From contig JAOUOC010000008.1 in the NCBI GenBank assembly GCA_029880585.1, positions 1-32,663 of the forward strand: a stretch of DNA of 32,663 bases, in the 5' to 3' direction. A program made the translations under genes and the position numbers. Origin of the DNA: Gammaproteobacteria bacterium (GTDB lineage: Bacteria > Pseudomonadota > Gammaproteobacteria > Enterobacterales > Kangiellaceae). Positions 1 to 9,593 of the stretch are shown piece after piece. Under the pieces are notes generated by a model, which had not been told where the DNA came from, made no database searches, and saw only the letters and a program-made list of their open reading frames with translations. Position 1 is the stretch's first letter. Each line of letters starts with the position of its first letter.

Positions 1-2
1 AA

Positions 3-374
3 GCTGCGATGGAAAAAATTGCTGAGAAAGGTAGCGGCGTTATTGTTTATTTAAGACAGGAAGGTCGTGGCATTGGATTATCCAACAAGATCAAGGCCTA
101 TGCCTTGCAAGATGAAGGGCAGGATACCGTTGAAGCGAATTTAAATTTGGGTTTTCAGGCTGATCAGCGTAACTTTACCGGCGCTGCTGAAATTCTTGCT
201 GCGCTAGGTATTGCCAAAGTCATCTTAATGACCAATAATCCAAAAAAAGTTGAAGCCTTGCAAGCTGCTAATATTGAAGTAATAGAAAGAGTTCCGTTAC
301 AATTTGGTAGAAATCCACACAACGAACACTATTTATCTACCAAACATGGCAAGTTGGGGCATTTACTTGATTAA
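3..374 (+). CDS. ribA: GTP cyclohydrolase II, C-terminal part (5' end outside window)
   Basis: Protein contains [14 protein letters not shown]...[18 protein letters not shown] and [12 protein letters not shown], typical of RibA; frame is open to the window start. Confidence 0.93.
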   Translation, partial: AAMEKIAEKGSGVIVYLRQEGRGIGLSNKIKAYALQDEGQDTVEANLNLGFQADQRNFTGAAEILAALGIAKVILMTNNPKKVEALQAANIEVIERVPLQFGRNPHNEHYLSTKHGKLGHLLD

Positions 375-442
375 ATTCAGCTTGATTAACTACTACAATA
401 ATAATTGCTGCTTGATTAAGCGCCATTTCAGGAGTTTATAAA

Positions 443-1744
443 ATGTCTAAAATATTTACTATTTCACTCACAACCGATTCAATTGATAGCAAGTGGGGCG
501 ACAAAGCCAATTTATCATTCGATTCAAATGGTGCGATTATTCATCTGCAATCATTGGAAGATAATGCAAAAAATCTTGAAACGATTCAAAAAGCAGGTCG
601 TACTATTAATGGTATGAAAATGCCCAAGGTGGAATTAACGGGAACCTGGACGCTTGAAGCGCAATGGCACTTTTGGCAAGGACTATACTCACCCATAAAA
701 ATGCCAGAACTGGAATATGCCGAGTTACCTGAAGCTGAAATGGCGCAGTTAAAAAGTCGTATTAAAATCTATGGCTGGGCAAGAAAACTCATCAACCTTT
801 CACCGGAAGATTTACCGCCAATGCAATTGGCTACTCAGGTTGGTGAGTACTTAACTCAACTGGCTCCAGATTCGGTAAATTATTCCATTATTAGCGGTGA
901 AGAATTAAAGGACAAAGGCTATGTAGGTATTTATGGCGTTGGTCGTGGTAGCGTCAACCCACCGGCGTTGTTAACACTTGATTATTGCCCAAAAGGATTG
1001 GAAAAAGAAGTTCCCGCTGCTGCTCTTGTAGGTAAGGGTATCACTTTTGATAGTGGTGGTTACAGTATGAAGCAAACCCTCAGTATGCTACACATGAAAA
1101 GTGACATGGGCGGTGCTGCAACAGTTTCAGCTGCGTTAGCATTGGCGATTGCCAATGGACTCAACAAGCGCGTAAAGCTTTATTTATGTTGTGCGGAAAA
1201 TCTCGTAAGTGGTCATGCCTATAAATTGGCTGATATTTTGAAATACCGAAATGGTACCAGTGTAGAAATAGTCAACACTGATGCAGAAGGTCGGTTAGTA
1301 CTTGCTGACGGTTTGATTGATGCCAGTGAAACTGATACACCTTTGATTATTGATGCTGCTACTTTGACAGGCGCAGCCATGACTGCCGTTGGCGACAGTT
1401 ACAATGCACTCTTTTCAATGGATGAAAATCTGGCAAGCCAATTTGATCAAATTGCCAAACAAGAATTTGATTTAACCTGGCGATTACCTCTGACTATGTC
1501 ACATCAAAACAATTGCCCTTCAGCTTATGCCGATACTGCTAACAGTCGTCCGGTTCCTGGCGGTGGCACAGGTGGAGCCAGTAATGCAGCAGCCTTTTTA
1601 TCCAGATTTGTTCGCACACCTGAAACTGGCTGGATTCACCTTGATCTGGCTGCCTGCTACAAAGACAGTGAAAATGCTTTATGGTCAGCAGGGGCAACGG
1701 GGCGAGGCATCAGAAGTATTGCTGCATTCCTCAATCAGCTGTAG
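443..1744 (+). CDS. pepB: Peptidase B, M17 leucyl aminopeptidase family
   Basis: NTDAEGRLVLADGLIDA M17 signature, LVGKGITFDSGGYS, and PepB-like length and N-terminus; AGGAG RBS upstream. Confidence 0.93.
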   Translation: MSKIFTISLTTDSIDSKWGDKANLSFDSNGAIIHLQSLEDNAKNLETIQKAGRTINGMKMPKVELTGTWTLEAQWHFWQGLYSPIKMPELEYAELPEAEMAQLKSRIKIYGWARKLINLSPEDLPPMQLATQVGEYLTQLAPDSVNYSIISGEELKDKGYVGIYGVGRGSVNPPALLTLDYCPKGLEKEVPAAALVGKGITFDSGGYSMKQTLSMLHMKSDMGGAATVSAALALAIANGLNKRVKLYLCCAENLVSGHAYKLADILKYRNGTSVEIVNTDAEGRLVLADGLIDASETDTPLIIDAATLTGAAMTAVGDSYNALFSMDENLASQFDQIAKQEFDLTWRLPLTMSHQNNCPSAYADTANSRPVPGGGTGGASNAAAFLSRFVRTPETGWIHLDLAACYKDSENALWSAGATGRGIRSIAAFLNQL

Positions 1745-1750
1745 ATTTGA

Positions 1751-3169
1751 ATGATTAAATCCCTTTTTCAGAAATTTAAAAAAGTTGCTCAGCCCAAAAC
1801 GATCAAATTGGGCAGAGCTGATCATATTATTTCTCGCAAAAATATCAGCCCCAATGCACTTAAAGTTTTGCAACGACTCAATCAAGCCGGGTTTGAGGCT
1901 TATCTGGTTGGCGGTGGCGTAAGAGATCTTTTGCTTGAACTTTCTCCCAAAGACTTTGATATCGCTACCAGTGCCACACCAAACGAAATAAAACGTTTAT
2001 TCAGCAATTGTCGTTTAATTGGTAGGCGCTTTCGACTTGCTCATATCTTGTTTGGCCGTGAAGTGATTGAAGTTGCTACCTTTAGAGCAAATCACCAAAG
2101 TGATAACGCCGAAAACCAACACTCGAAAACCAGCGCAACAGGTATGTTGGTCAGAGATAATGTTTATGGCACTGTTGAGGAAGATGCTTTCAGGCGTGAT
2201 TTCACCATTAATGCATTATATTATTGCAGTAAGGATTTTACCTTGACTGACTTTACAGGTGGCTTGGCTGATTTAAAAAACCGCCAACTTAAACTGATTG
2301 GCGATCCTGAAAGCCGCTATACAGAAGATCCTGTGAGAATATTGAGAGCGATCAGATTATCTACCAAACTTAATTTGAATATTGAAAGTAAAACAGCAAA
2401 ACCGATTGTGAAAATGGCTCACATGTTAACTCATGTTTCATCGGCTAGATTATGGGAAGAGATGAACAAATTATTTTTATCCGGTTATGCCTCTACCATC
2501 TGGAAAAATTTACTAACTTATAAAGTAGCAAACGAACTTTTTCCCCAGACTACAAAAGCATTAAAGTACGATTCATATGATTCAAAAACCAGTAACATTC
2601 GCACCACTAACAATAACCATTCTGTTGAGTCATCTTCACCGCAGGACTTTTCTGACTTTATTTACGAAGCTCTGGCAAGTACTGATAAACGAATTTATCA
2701 GGATTTACCTGTAACACCAGCTTTTTTATTCGCAGTTTTATTGTGGAAACCATTGCTGGATTCAATTTCCTTTCATATAAACAAAGGTCTTAAACCCTAT
2801 GTTGCTTACCAAAAGGCCAGTACTCAAGTGCTCAATGATCAACTTGCATTGGTTTCAATACCCAAAAGATTTTCTTCTGTAATAAGAGAAATTTGGGATC
2901 TGCAATCCAAATTAATAAATCAAAAACCCAGACAAATTTATTCTGTTTTGTCTCACCCAAGATTTAGAGCAGCCTATGATTTTCTTTGTCTCCGTGCTGG
3001 TAAAGACAAACAGCTCAGTCAACTGGCAAATTGGTGGACACAAATACAACTTCAGGATAGTCAGGGGCAGGAAACAATGATAGGCTATCTCACCAGACAA
3101 TCAACAAAAAGTAATCAGCGTAGAAGAAACTACAAGGAAAAACAGAACAAACGGCGTTTTACAAAATAA
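1751..3169 (+). CDS. pcnB: Polynucleotide adenylyltransferase / poly(A) polymerase I
   Basis: YLVGGGVRDLLLELSPKDFDIATSATP nucleotidyltransferase motif, RRDFTINALYY, basic C-terminus; adjacent to folK. Confidence 0.93.
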   Translation: MIKSLFQKFKKVAQPKTIKLGRADHIISRKNISPNALKVLQRLNQAGFEAYLVGGGVRDLLLELSPKDFDIATSATPNEIKRLFSNCRLIGRRFRLAHILFGREVIEVATFRANHQSDNAENQHSKTSATGMLVRDNVYGTVEEDAFRRDFTINALYYCSKDFTLTDFTGGLADLKNRQLKLIGDPESRYTEDPVRILRAIRLSTKLNLNIESKTAKPIVKMAHMLTHVSSARLWEEMNKLFLSGYASTIWKNLLTYKVANELFPQTTKALKYDSYDSKTSNIRTTNNNHSVESSSPQDFSDFIYEALASTDKRIYQDLPVTPAFLFAVLLWKPLLDSISFHINKGLKPYVAYQKASTQVLNDQLALVSIPKRFSSVIREIWDLQSKLINQKPRQIYSVLSHPRFRAAYDFLCLRAGKDKQLSQLANWWTQIQLQDSQGQETMIGYLTRQSTKSNQRRRNYKEKQNKRRFTK

Positions 3170-3192
3170 ACCCGCTTGAAATTTGATGTTGT

Positions 3193-3738
3193 ATGGCTCC
3201 GGATATGACTATTCAAAATAACACGACTTACAATGCCAGTGATGATAGCACTAAAAAAGAGGCTACAGCCTTTATTGGATTGGGCTCCAATCTTGATGAG
3301 CCTGTCAATCAAATTAATCTGGCAATTGAATCGTTACAACACCTTGAAACCATTAATGTAATTTCTGTTTCCAGTTTGTATCGTTCTCGTCCACTAGGCG
3401 GATTTGCACAACCTGATTACATTAATGCAGTTGCCAAAATTTATACTTCTCTGTCTCCAGTTTTTCTGCTTGATGAATTACAATTGATAGAAATACGACA
3501 TGGCAGAGTCAGAAATTCAGAAAGATGGTCTCCCAGAACGCTTGATCTCGACCTTCTTCTCTACAATAATGAGACCATTGAGTCTGAAAGACTATGTGTC
3601 CCCCATTATGGTTTGTATCATAGAAATTTCGTTTTAATGCCTTTACATGAAATTTCACCTGATTTAATTTTACCTGATGGATTAGGGATCTCGACTCTTG
3701 TTAAAAATATCAATAAAGATGGGATCACAAAACTGTGA
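3193..3738 (+). CDS. folK: 2-amino-4-hydroxy-6-hydroxymethyldihydropteridine pyrophosphokinase
   Basis: FIGLGSNL, RSRPLGGFAQPDYINAV, RWSPRTLDLDLLLY, VPHYGLYHRNFVLMPL are FolK motifs. Confidence 0.94.
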   Translation: MAPDMTIQNNTTYNASDDSTKKEATAFIGLGSNLDEPVNQINLAIESLQHLETINVISVSSLYRSRPLGGFAQPDYINAVAKIYTSLSPVFLLDELQLIEIRHGRVRNSERWSPRTLDLDLLLYNNETIESERLCVPHYGLYHRNFVLMPLHEISPDLILPDGLGISTLVKNINKDGITKL

Positions 3739-4421
3739 CTAAAACCAAACGACATAGATCTGATAAACATCTGGAAAAACAATCCAGCAAACATAACTTT
3801 ATTGCCGTTGAAGGTCCCATTGGAGTTGGAAAAACGACGCTTGCTGAAAAATTGGCTCAAACTTTTCAAGGCGAATTGGTTAATGAGCATGAGGAACAAA
3901 ATCCATTTCTTGAGCGTTTTTATCAAGATCCAAAAACAGGCGCTCTACCTGCTCAGCTTTTTTTCCTGTTTCAAAGAACGCAACAGCTAAAAAAATTAAT
4001 TCAAAAGGATATGTTTATTCAAAATCGTGTTGCAGATTTTTTAATGGATAAGGATCGTTTGTTTGCACAGGTTACCTTGAACCCCGATGAATACAAACTT
4101 TATGAACAGGTTTATGACAACTTGACTATTGATGCACCACGACCTGATTTGGTCATATATTTACAAGCCCCTGTAGATGTCCTGTTAAAACGTATTAGAA
4201 AACGCAATCAAAACATGGAGTTTTCAATTACGGCTGATTATCTCAACCAGTTAAACGATGCCTATACTCAGTTTTTTCATTATTATAATAGTTCTCCACT
4301 TTTGATTGTCAATGCATCAGGCATGGATCTGGTCAACAATGAAGATCATTACCAACAATTATTAACTCACATTGAAAATATCAAACCAGGGCGGCATTAT
4401 TTCAACCCTGTTGTAGGCTAA
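3735..4421 (+). CDS. Deoxynucleoside kinase family protein
   Basis: P-loop VEGPIGVGKTTLAEKL plus PDLVIYLQAPVDVLLKRIRKR; GTG start overlaps the folK stop (GTGA). Confidence 0.88.
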   Translation: MTKTKRHRSDKHLEKQSSKHNFIAVEGPIGVGKTTLAEKLAQTFQGELVNEHEEQNPFLERFYQDPKTGALPAQLFFLFQRTQQLKKLIQKDMFIQNRVADFLMDKDRLFAQVTLNPDEYKLYEQVYDNLTIDAPRPDLVIYLQAPVDVLLKRIRKRNQNMEFSITADYLNQLNDAYTQFFHYYNSSPLLIVNASGMDLVNNEDHYQQLLTHIENIKPGRHYFNPVVG

Positions 4422-4525
4422 TGCTGTTTCTACACCTTTATACTATTATTCTTGTCTGTAACTGATTATAATTTTGTTCTTCTGTTTCACAAAAAAATAC
4501 TATTTAAACTGAACTGGACTTACTC

Positions 4526-5326
4526 ATGAAATTAACTACCTTGCACAAGCTAAGCCAAATGAAGCTTGAAAAAGATCCCATTACAGTTCTAACTGCTTAT
4601 GATGCTACTTATGCCAACCTTTTATCAAAGCAGGGAATTGATGTTATTTTGGTAGGAGATTCATTAGGTATGGTTATTCAGGGCAATAGAACTACTGTGC
4701 CTGTTACTATTGAGCAAATGTGTTATCACACTGAGGCTGTAGTTCGTGGTAATCAGTCTGCTTTTGTTATTGGTGATATGCCCTACATGACATACGCTAC
4801 AGTTGATGCAGCTCTTGATAATGCTACATTACTTATGCAGTCTGGCGCCAACATGGTCAAGCTTGAGGGTGGTGAATGGCTATTTGATACTGTCGCAAAA
4901 TTATCTGATGTTGGCATACCTGTATGCGCTCATCTTGGGTTAACGCCCCAATCGGTCGACGCACTTGGTGGTTATCGAGTGCAAGGAAGAGATGAAGAGC
5001 AGGCTAGCCAAATTATTCAGGATGCTATTGCATTACAGGAAGCAGGGGCCAGTATGCTGGTACTTGAATGTGTTCCCGCTGATCTTGCCAAAAAAATAAC
5101 AGATCAGTTATCTATTCCGACCATTGGTATAGGCGCTGGTGTTCACACTGATGGTCAGGTATTAGTACTTTACGATATGCTGGGTTTAAATCTTGATTTC
5201 AGACCAAAATTCGTTAAGGATTTTGTAGCCGAAAAAGGTGTTGAAACTATCGCTGATGCGATCTCACTCTACATCAGGCAGGTAAAAGAAAGAAGCTTTC
5301 CCACTGCAGATCACAGTTTTGAATAA
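4526..5326 (+). CDS. panB: 3-methyl-2-oxobutanoate hydroxymethyltransferase
   Basis: VLTAYDATYANLLSKQGIDVILVGDSLGMVIQG, GADMP-type and PTIGIGAG motifs; next to panC. Confidence 0.96.
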   Translation: MKLTTLHKLSQMKLEKDPITVLTAYDATYANLLSKQGIDVILVGDSLGMVIQGNRTTVPVTIEQMCYHTEAVVRGNQSAFVIGDMPYMTYATVDAALDNATLLMQSGANMVKLEGGEWLFDTVAKLSDVGIPVCAHLGLTPQSVDALGGYRVQGRDEEQASQIIQDAIALQEAGASMLVLECVPADLAKKITDQLSIPTIGIGAGVHTDGQVLVLYDMLGLNLDFRPKFVKDFVAEKGVETIADAISLYIRQVKERSFPTADHSFE

Positions 5327-5349
5327 CCAATAAAATTAGCACACCTACA

Positions 5350-6192
5350 ATGCAAATTATCTCTGATCCCAAGGAACTCCAATTATTGATGCTCAATCTC
5401 AAGGCCGAAGGTAAAACTATTGGCTTTGTTCCTACCATGGGTAATTTGCATGAAGGACATCTTTCATTAATTGAGCTCTCGAAGAATAAAGCGGACGTCA
5501 CTGTTTGTAGCATTTTTGTCAATCCTTTGCAATTTGGACAAGGTGAAGACTTGTCCAGCTATCCTCGTACGCTCAAATTGGACATTCAAAAATTATCTGC
5601 CATATCCACTGATTATTTATTTACTCCTTCAGAAAAGGATATTTATCCTCTAGGAAAAGAAATCCATACCCATGTTATTGCCAATCGATTGACAGAGTAT
5701 CTTTGTGGCAAAAGCCGTCCTACTCACTTTCAAGGTGTCACTACGGTTGTGAATATTCTTTTTAATATTGTTCAGCCCAACTATGCATTTTTTGGGAAAA
5801 AGGATTATCAACAATACAAAATCATATCCAATATGGTGAATGACCTTAGAATACCAGTTGAAGTCATTGGTGGAGAAATTGTTCGTGAGAGTAACGGTTT
5901 GGCCATGAGTTCTCGTAATGGCTATTTAACAGATAAAGAAAAACAGGAAGCGGCCATTCTTCGTCAAGTCATTCTACAAGCAGCTGAGCAGATAAAACAA
6001 AATCAACGCTCTTTTGATGACATCATTCAGCAATCGATAAATACACTGAGCCATTCTGGCTTCAAAGTGGATTATTTTGAAATTATCAGACAATCTGATC
6101 TTCATCCTGCAGACCGGGATGATTCAGATTTATTAATTGCTGTCGCGGGCTGGATGGGTCAGCCGAGATTGATTGATAACATTGAAATTTAA
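5350..6192 (+). CDS. panC: Pantothenate synthetase
   Basis: TIGFVPTMGNLHEGHLSLIE, CGKSRPTHFQGVTTVV, FGKKDYQQ, SSRNGYL motifs. Confidence 0.96.
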   Translation: MQIISDPKELQLLMLNLKAEGKTIGFVPTMGNLHEGHLSLIELSKNKADVTVCSIFVNPLQFGQGEDLSSYPRTLKLDIQKLSAISTDYLFTPSEKDIYPLGKEIHTHVIANRLTEYLCGKSRPTHFQGVTTVVNILFNIVQPNYAFFGKKDYQQYKIISNMVNDLRIPVEVIGGEIVRESNGLAMSSRNGYLTDKEKQEAAILRQVILQAAEQIKQNQRSFDDIIQQSINTLSHSGFKVDYFEIIRQSDLHPADRDDSDLLIAVAGWMGQPRLIDNIEI

Positions 6193-6545
6193 CATTGTTT
6201 TCTTTCTTTTAATTTTATTATTTGTCTTGCAAACTCTTTACTATTTTTTGAGTTTTTTGTTAGTTCTCTCATTCCTTTAATAAGTTCTGACTTATTAACA
6301 TCTTTACATATACTTATTTCATCCAATATTACTTCAAGAAAATCACCTTGCTCAGCCTGTAACTCATCGTGAATTGAAAAAAAGTTAAGCAGTACAAAAT
6401 ATTCGAGGTTAAATTCCACTTCTGAAATATAACTTTTATTTTTTCCCAGCTCATCCTCAGCCAATAAGCAACCTGAAAATATAAATAAGACAACAATAGA
6501 AAATATTTTATATGAAGAGGCTTTCGCCCCTTCAAAATTGCGCAT
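6189..6545 (-). CDS. Small putative lipoprotein of unknown function
   Basis: Signal-peptide-like SIVVLFIFSGC lipobox; start ATG overlaps the stop of the upstream gene (TAATG at 6543-6547), suggesting translational coupling. Confidence 0.6.
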   Translation of the reverse strand: MRNFEGAKASSYKIFSIVVLFIFSGCLLAEDELGKNKSYISEVEFNLEYFVLLNFFSIHDELQAEQGDFLEVILDEISICKDVNKSELIKGMRELTKNSKNSKEFARQIIKLKERKQC

Positions 6546-6916
6546 TAACTTTTTTTCTCTAATTGGATATTAAAGTGATTAGGGCTATATTCAATACTGG
6601 CACCAGTTACAGAATCTGTAGTTGAACCAAATAGGCCACCGAAAATGAAATTCCCCCAAAACATCTGGTTAAGCTTTGTTGTCATATCAATTTCTTGTGT
6701 ATTGTATCCTTCAAGACTGATTTTCATTACTGAATTATCCATTCTTGTTACTGGTATGGTTAGAGGCGTAACACCAACCGCTTGTCCATTTATAGTTACT
6801 GTCGCTCCTGATGGTGATGATTGAATGTTCAGAATCTGTGTCTCTCCATCCATTATAGTTGCACAAGCTGACAATAAAAATAAGCATCCTAAAATCATAA
6901 TATTTTTTACTTTCAT
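6545..6916 (-). CDS. PEGA-domain-like lipoprotein
   Basis: Lipobox LLSAC; SSPSGATVTINGQAVGVTPLTIPV resembles PEGA-domain sequence; hydrophobic FWGNFIFGGLFG segment. Confidence 0.75.
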   Translation of the reverse strand: MKVKNIMILGCLFLLSACATIMDGETQILNIQSSPSGATVTINGQAVGVTPLTIPVTRMDNSVMKISLEGYNTQEIDMTTKLNQMFWGNFIFGGLFGSTTDSVTGASIEYSPNHFNIQLEKKS

Positions 6917-7023
6917 TATTTTCCACCTTTTAATTATCTTTTCGTATATATTTAATGTGCTTTCTTTTATAATTCAAAACACAAAAAAATAGTACCACAT
7001 TTTTACAAATATAAATATTCACT

Positions 7024-8868
7024 TTGAAAAAAATAATATATCACTTTATTTTATTACACTTGATTCTCCTAAACAGTTATATCGTTCAGGGTCAGTCAGA
7101 TTACAACTTAATTTCGACATCAAAACAATGGCTGTCAATAAATTTTTATATTAAGGAAGGTCAATCTATTAGCAGCTTAATATCTAATGACTCTTTTTTT
7201 CTTTCTACAGACGGTAAAAATAACCCGTTAAATGAGCTTGAAGCATCTATTCAATTATTTAAATCCAAGACAACCTCTGAAAACATTAATATCAAATGTA
7301 AATATCCAGTTAGATATAAATTTCTTCTTCAATATAATCTTATTAATTCTCACTTTGATTTTACTGCGCATTGTAGTGGTTATAAATCGTGGCAATCTAA
7401 ATATAAATTTACTTCTGTATCCTTAATTATGCCAGCCGCCTACATGAATAGCCCTTCTTCAGTTTTTGGACATACCTTTTTACGTTTGAATAATAATACT
7501 ATACCTAAAAATAAGTCCATATCAATTAACTACGTTGCTAAGTTACCCTCTAACATTTCATTTATTGACTATATTAAAGGTGGAATGTCTGGCGATTTTG
7601 TTGGTCAATTTAAGCTTGTTCCTTACCATATCAAATTAAGGGAATATAATTATGTTGAGAATAGAAATATTTGGGAATTTCAACTAAATATATCACCTAT
7701 TAAATTATCGCATATCTCTGATGTTTTATGGCAACTTAAATATGCCCAATTTAAATACTATTTCTTTGACTACAACTGTTCATATATGATTCTTGCCTTT
7801 TTGCAAATCATTGATAGTCAATTTTCAATTAGTGATTTACTACCATTTTACACTCTTCCTTCAGATACAGTAGATATTTTATATGAAAGAAATCTAATTG
7901 ACTCTTCAACTTACATTCCTTCATCACTGACAAAATTTAGTACAACAGTTTCCAAGTTTGACGCTGATACAAAGGAAATTATTTTTGATTTAGCTCTTGG
8001 AAAACCTATTAATAATGATTTTTATAAACTTCCAACAATTGAAAAGCAAAATATTCTACAAGCAAGCATTAATTTAATAGATATTTTAGTTCAAGATCAA
8101 CGCATAACACGCACTCAAGGTGAAAAAAATATTAATAGGCTCTCTCCTCTATTTGAAAACTTCGAACGCGTATTCACACCAAAAGAGCAAGTTAATCATT
8201 CCTATATACAACCTCATAAGGCGCACAGACTAACCATATCTCACCATCGCTCTGAATCTAAACAGTATCAATCTATAAATTTTTCACTAGGCTATCATAG
8301 ACTGATGGATAACTTGGCACATCAAACTTTTGGCAGTCAGGTTTCGTTTCTTGATGCAGATTTTTCACTTGATAACAATAACCTATCTCTAACACATTTT
8401 AATTTACTTTCTCTCAAGTCCTTTATTCCTATTACAGAATTTAATAATTCTCCTGTTTCCTGGTCTATGGATATAAATCGTTCTTTGTTGTACTACAACA
8501 ATAATAATTTTTATATTAACAACTTTGAAATGGGGTTAGGTAAATCTAAAAAAGGTAACCATGATACTATTTTTTATTCTCTTCTTAACCTAGGTATACA
8601 ATACAGCGGTAACTTAAACACTCCTATATCTGGTTTTTCTGGTGTAAATCTTGGCGCAATTAGAAATCATTCAATAGGCATCACTCAATTTGATTTTAAA
8701 TATAAAAAAACATTATTTGATGATGAGTTTTTATTTCAATCAGCAAAGTTTAAAAATTCTTTTTATCTTTTTTCACCAAACCACACTCTTTCTCTAGATT
8801 TTTCTTTGTTAAAAATAAATGGAGAATCACAACGTGAGTTATCAATGGGTTACAATTACCATTTTTGA
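7024..8868 (+). CDS. DUF4105 (Lnb-type N-terminal periplasmic domain) protein with probable C-terminal beta-rich region
   Basis: Signal peptide; SLIMPAAYMNSPSSVFGHTFLRLN and FFDYNCSYMIL are DUF4105-like motifs; C-terminus of alternating pattern ending GYNYHF. Confidence 0.75.
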   Translation: MKKIIYHFILLHLILLNSYIVQGQSDYNLISTSKQWLSINFYIKEGQSISSLISNDSFFLSTDGKNNPLNELEASIQLFKSKTTSENINIKCKYPVRYKFLLQYNLINSHFDFTAHCSGYKSWQSKYKFTSVSLIMPAAYMNSPSSVFGHTFLRLNNNTIPKNKSISINYVAKLPSNISFIDYIKGGMSGDFVGQFKLVPYHIKLREYNYVENRNIWEFQLNISPIKLSHISDVLWQLKYAQFKYYFFDYNCSYMILAFLQIIDSQFSISDLLPFYTLPSDTVDILYERNLIDSSTYIPSSLTKFSTTVSKFDADTKEIIFDLALGKPINNDFYKLPTIEKQNILQASINLIDILVQDQRITRTQGEKNINRLSPLFENFERVFTPKEQVNHSYIQPHKAHRLTISHHRSESKQYQSINFSLGYHRLMDNLAHQTFGSQVSFLDADFSLDNNNLSLTHFNLLSLKSFIPITEFNNSPVSWSMDINRSLLYYNNNNFYINNFEMGLGKSKKGNHDTIFYSLLNLGIQYSGNLNTPISGFSGVNLGAIRNHSIGITQFDFKYKKTLFDDEFLFQSAKFKNSFYLFSPNHTLSLDFSLLKINGESQRELSMGYNYHF

Positions 8869-9064
8869 CGTTCTTGGCTGACTAAATAATATTTTTTAGT
8901 GAAATCTTGCTATTTCTATTTTATTTTATTTCGAGTATTGTTACACTGCACAAAATGAAATAATAAATAATTACTATATCATGTAATAATAATAATGGTT
9001 TATTCTTTCTGAATGTATTTTATATTCTGAAAATTTAAATCGTTATCCAAAGCGGGATGGAACA

Positions 9065-9535
9065 ATGTCAGAGATAAGAGTAATAAAGAAATATCCGAAT
9101 CGTCGTCTTTATGACACGAAAATCAGCAGCTATATCACTTTGCACGATGTTAAAGATTTAGTCATGTCATATAGTGAATTCAAGGTTATTGATGCCAAAA
9201 CCAATGAAGATTTAACGCGCTGTACACTTATTCAAATTATTGCGGAAGAAGAAACATCTGGCCAACCAATCCTTGGGACAGAGTTATTAAAGGAATTTGT
9301 ACGTTTTTATGGCGATTCCATGCAAGCAATGATGAGTCGTTTTTTAGAGCATAGCATTAAACTTTTTATGCAACACCGTGCAGGTCTCAAAAGCCCTCTG
9401 AATACTATCATGGGCTCCAATTCCCTCAGCATGATGCAAAGTATTGCCGAGAAGAATATGGAAAACTGGTCGAGCAAACTGGCTGGTATTGAAGAGCCAG
9501 AGACAACTTCCGTGACATCAGTTAATTCACATTAG
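9065..9535 (+). CDS. phaR: Polyhydroxyalkanoate synthesis repressor PhaR-type protein
   Basis: IRVIKKYPNRRLYDTKISSYITLHDVKDLV and FRV-like/ DLTRCTLIQII signatures of PhaR N-terminal DNA-binding and PHB accumulation domains. Confidence 0.9.
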   Translation: MSEIRVIKKYPNRRLYDTKISSYITLHDVKDLVMSYSEFKVIDAKTNEDLTRCTLIQIIAEEETSGQPILGTELLKEFVRFYGDSMQAMMSRFLEHSIKLFMQHRAGLKSPLNTIMGSNSLSMMQSIAEKNMENWSSKLAGIEEPETTSVTSVNSH

Positions 9536-9555
9536 AATAGATTTGTTTTCACAAA

Positions 9556-9587
9556 AAAACCTGAGTTCGATATAGTCCTCAGGTTTT
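9556..9587. terminator. Bidirectional rho-independent terminator between phaR and the DedA gene
   Basis: AAAACCTGAG (9556-9565) / CTCAGGTTTT (9578-9587), perfect 10-bp arms, 12-nt loop, A- and T-tracts, convergent genes. Confidence 0.85.
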
Positions 9588-9593
9588 CTTATC

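Noticed and set aside
1527-1885. ORFs 1527-1754 (+) and 1685-1885 (-) around the pepB/pcnB junction
   Set aside because: Fully overlapped by pepB and pcnB coding sequence in other frames.
5274-5522. Minus ORF overlapping the panB/panC junction
   Set aside because: Antisense to two well-supported CDSs with no homologous motif.
8880-8925. ACTAAATAATATTTTTTAGT as terminator of the DUF4105 gene
   Set aside because: Weak AT-only stem, not convincing without 3'-end data.
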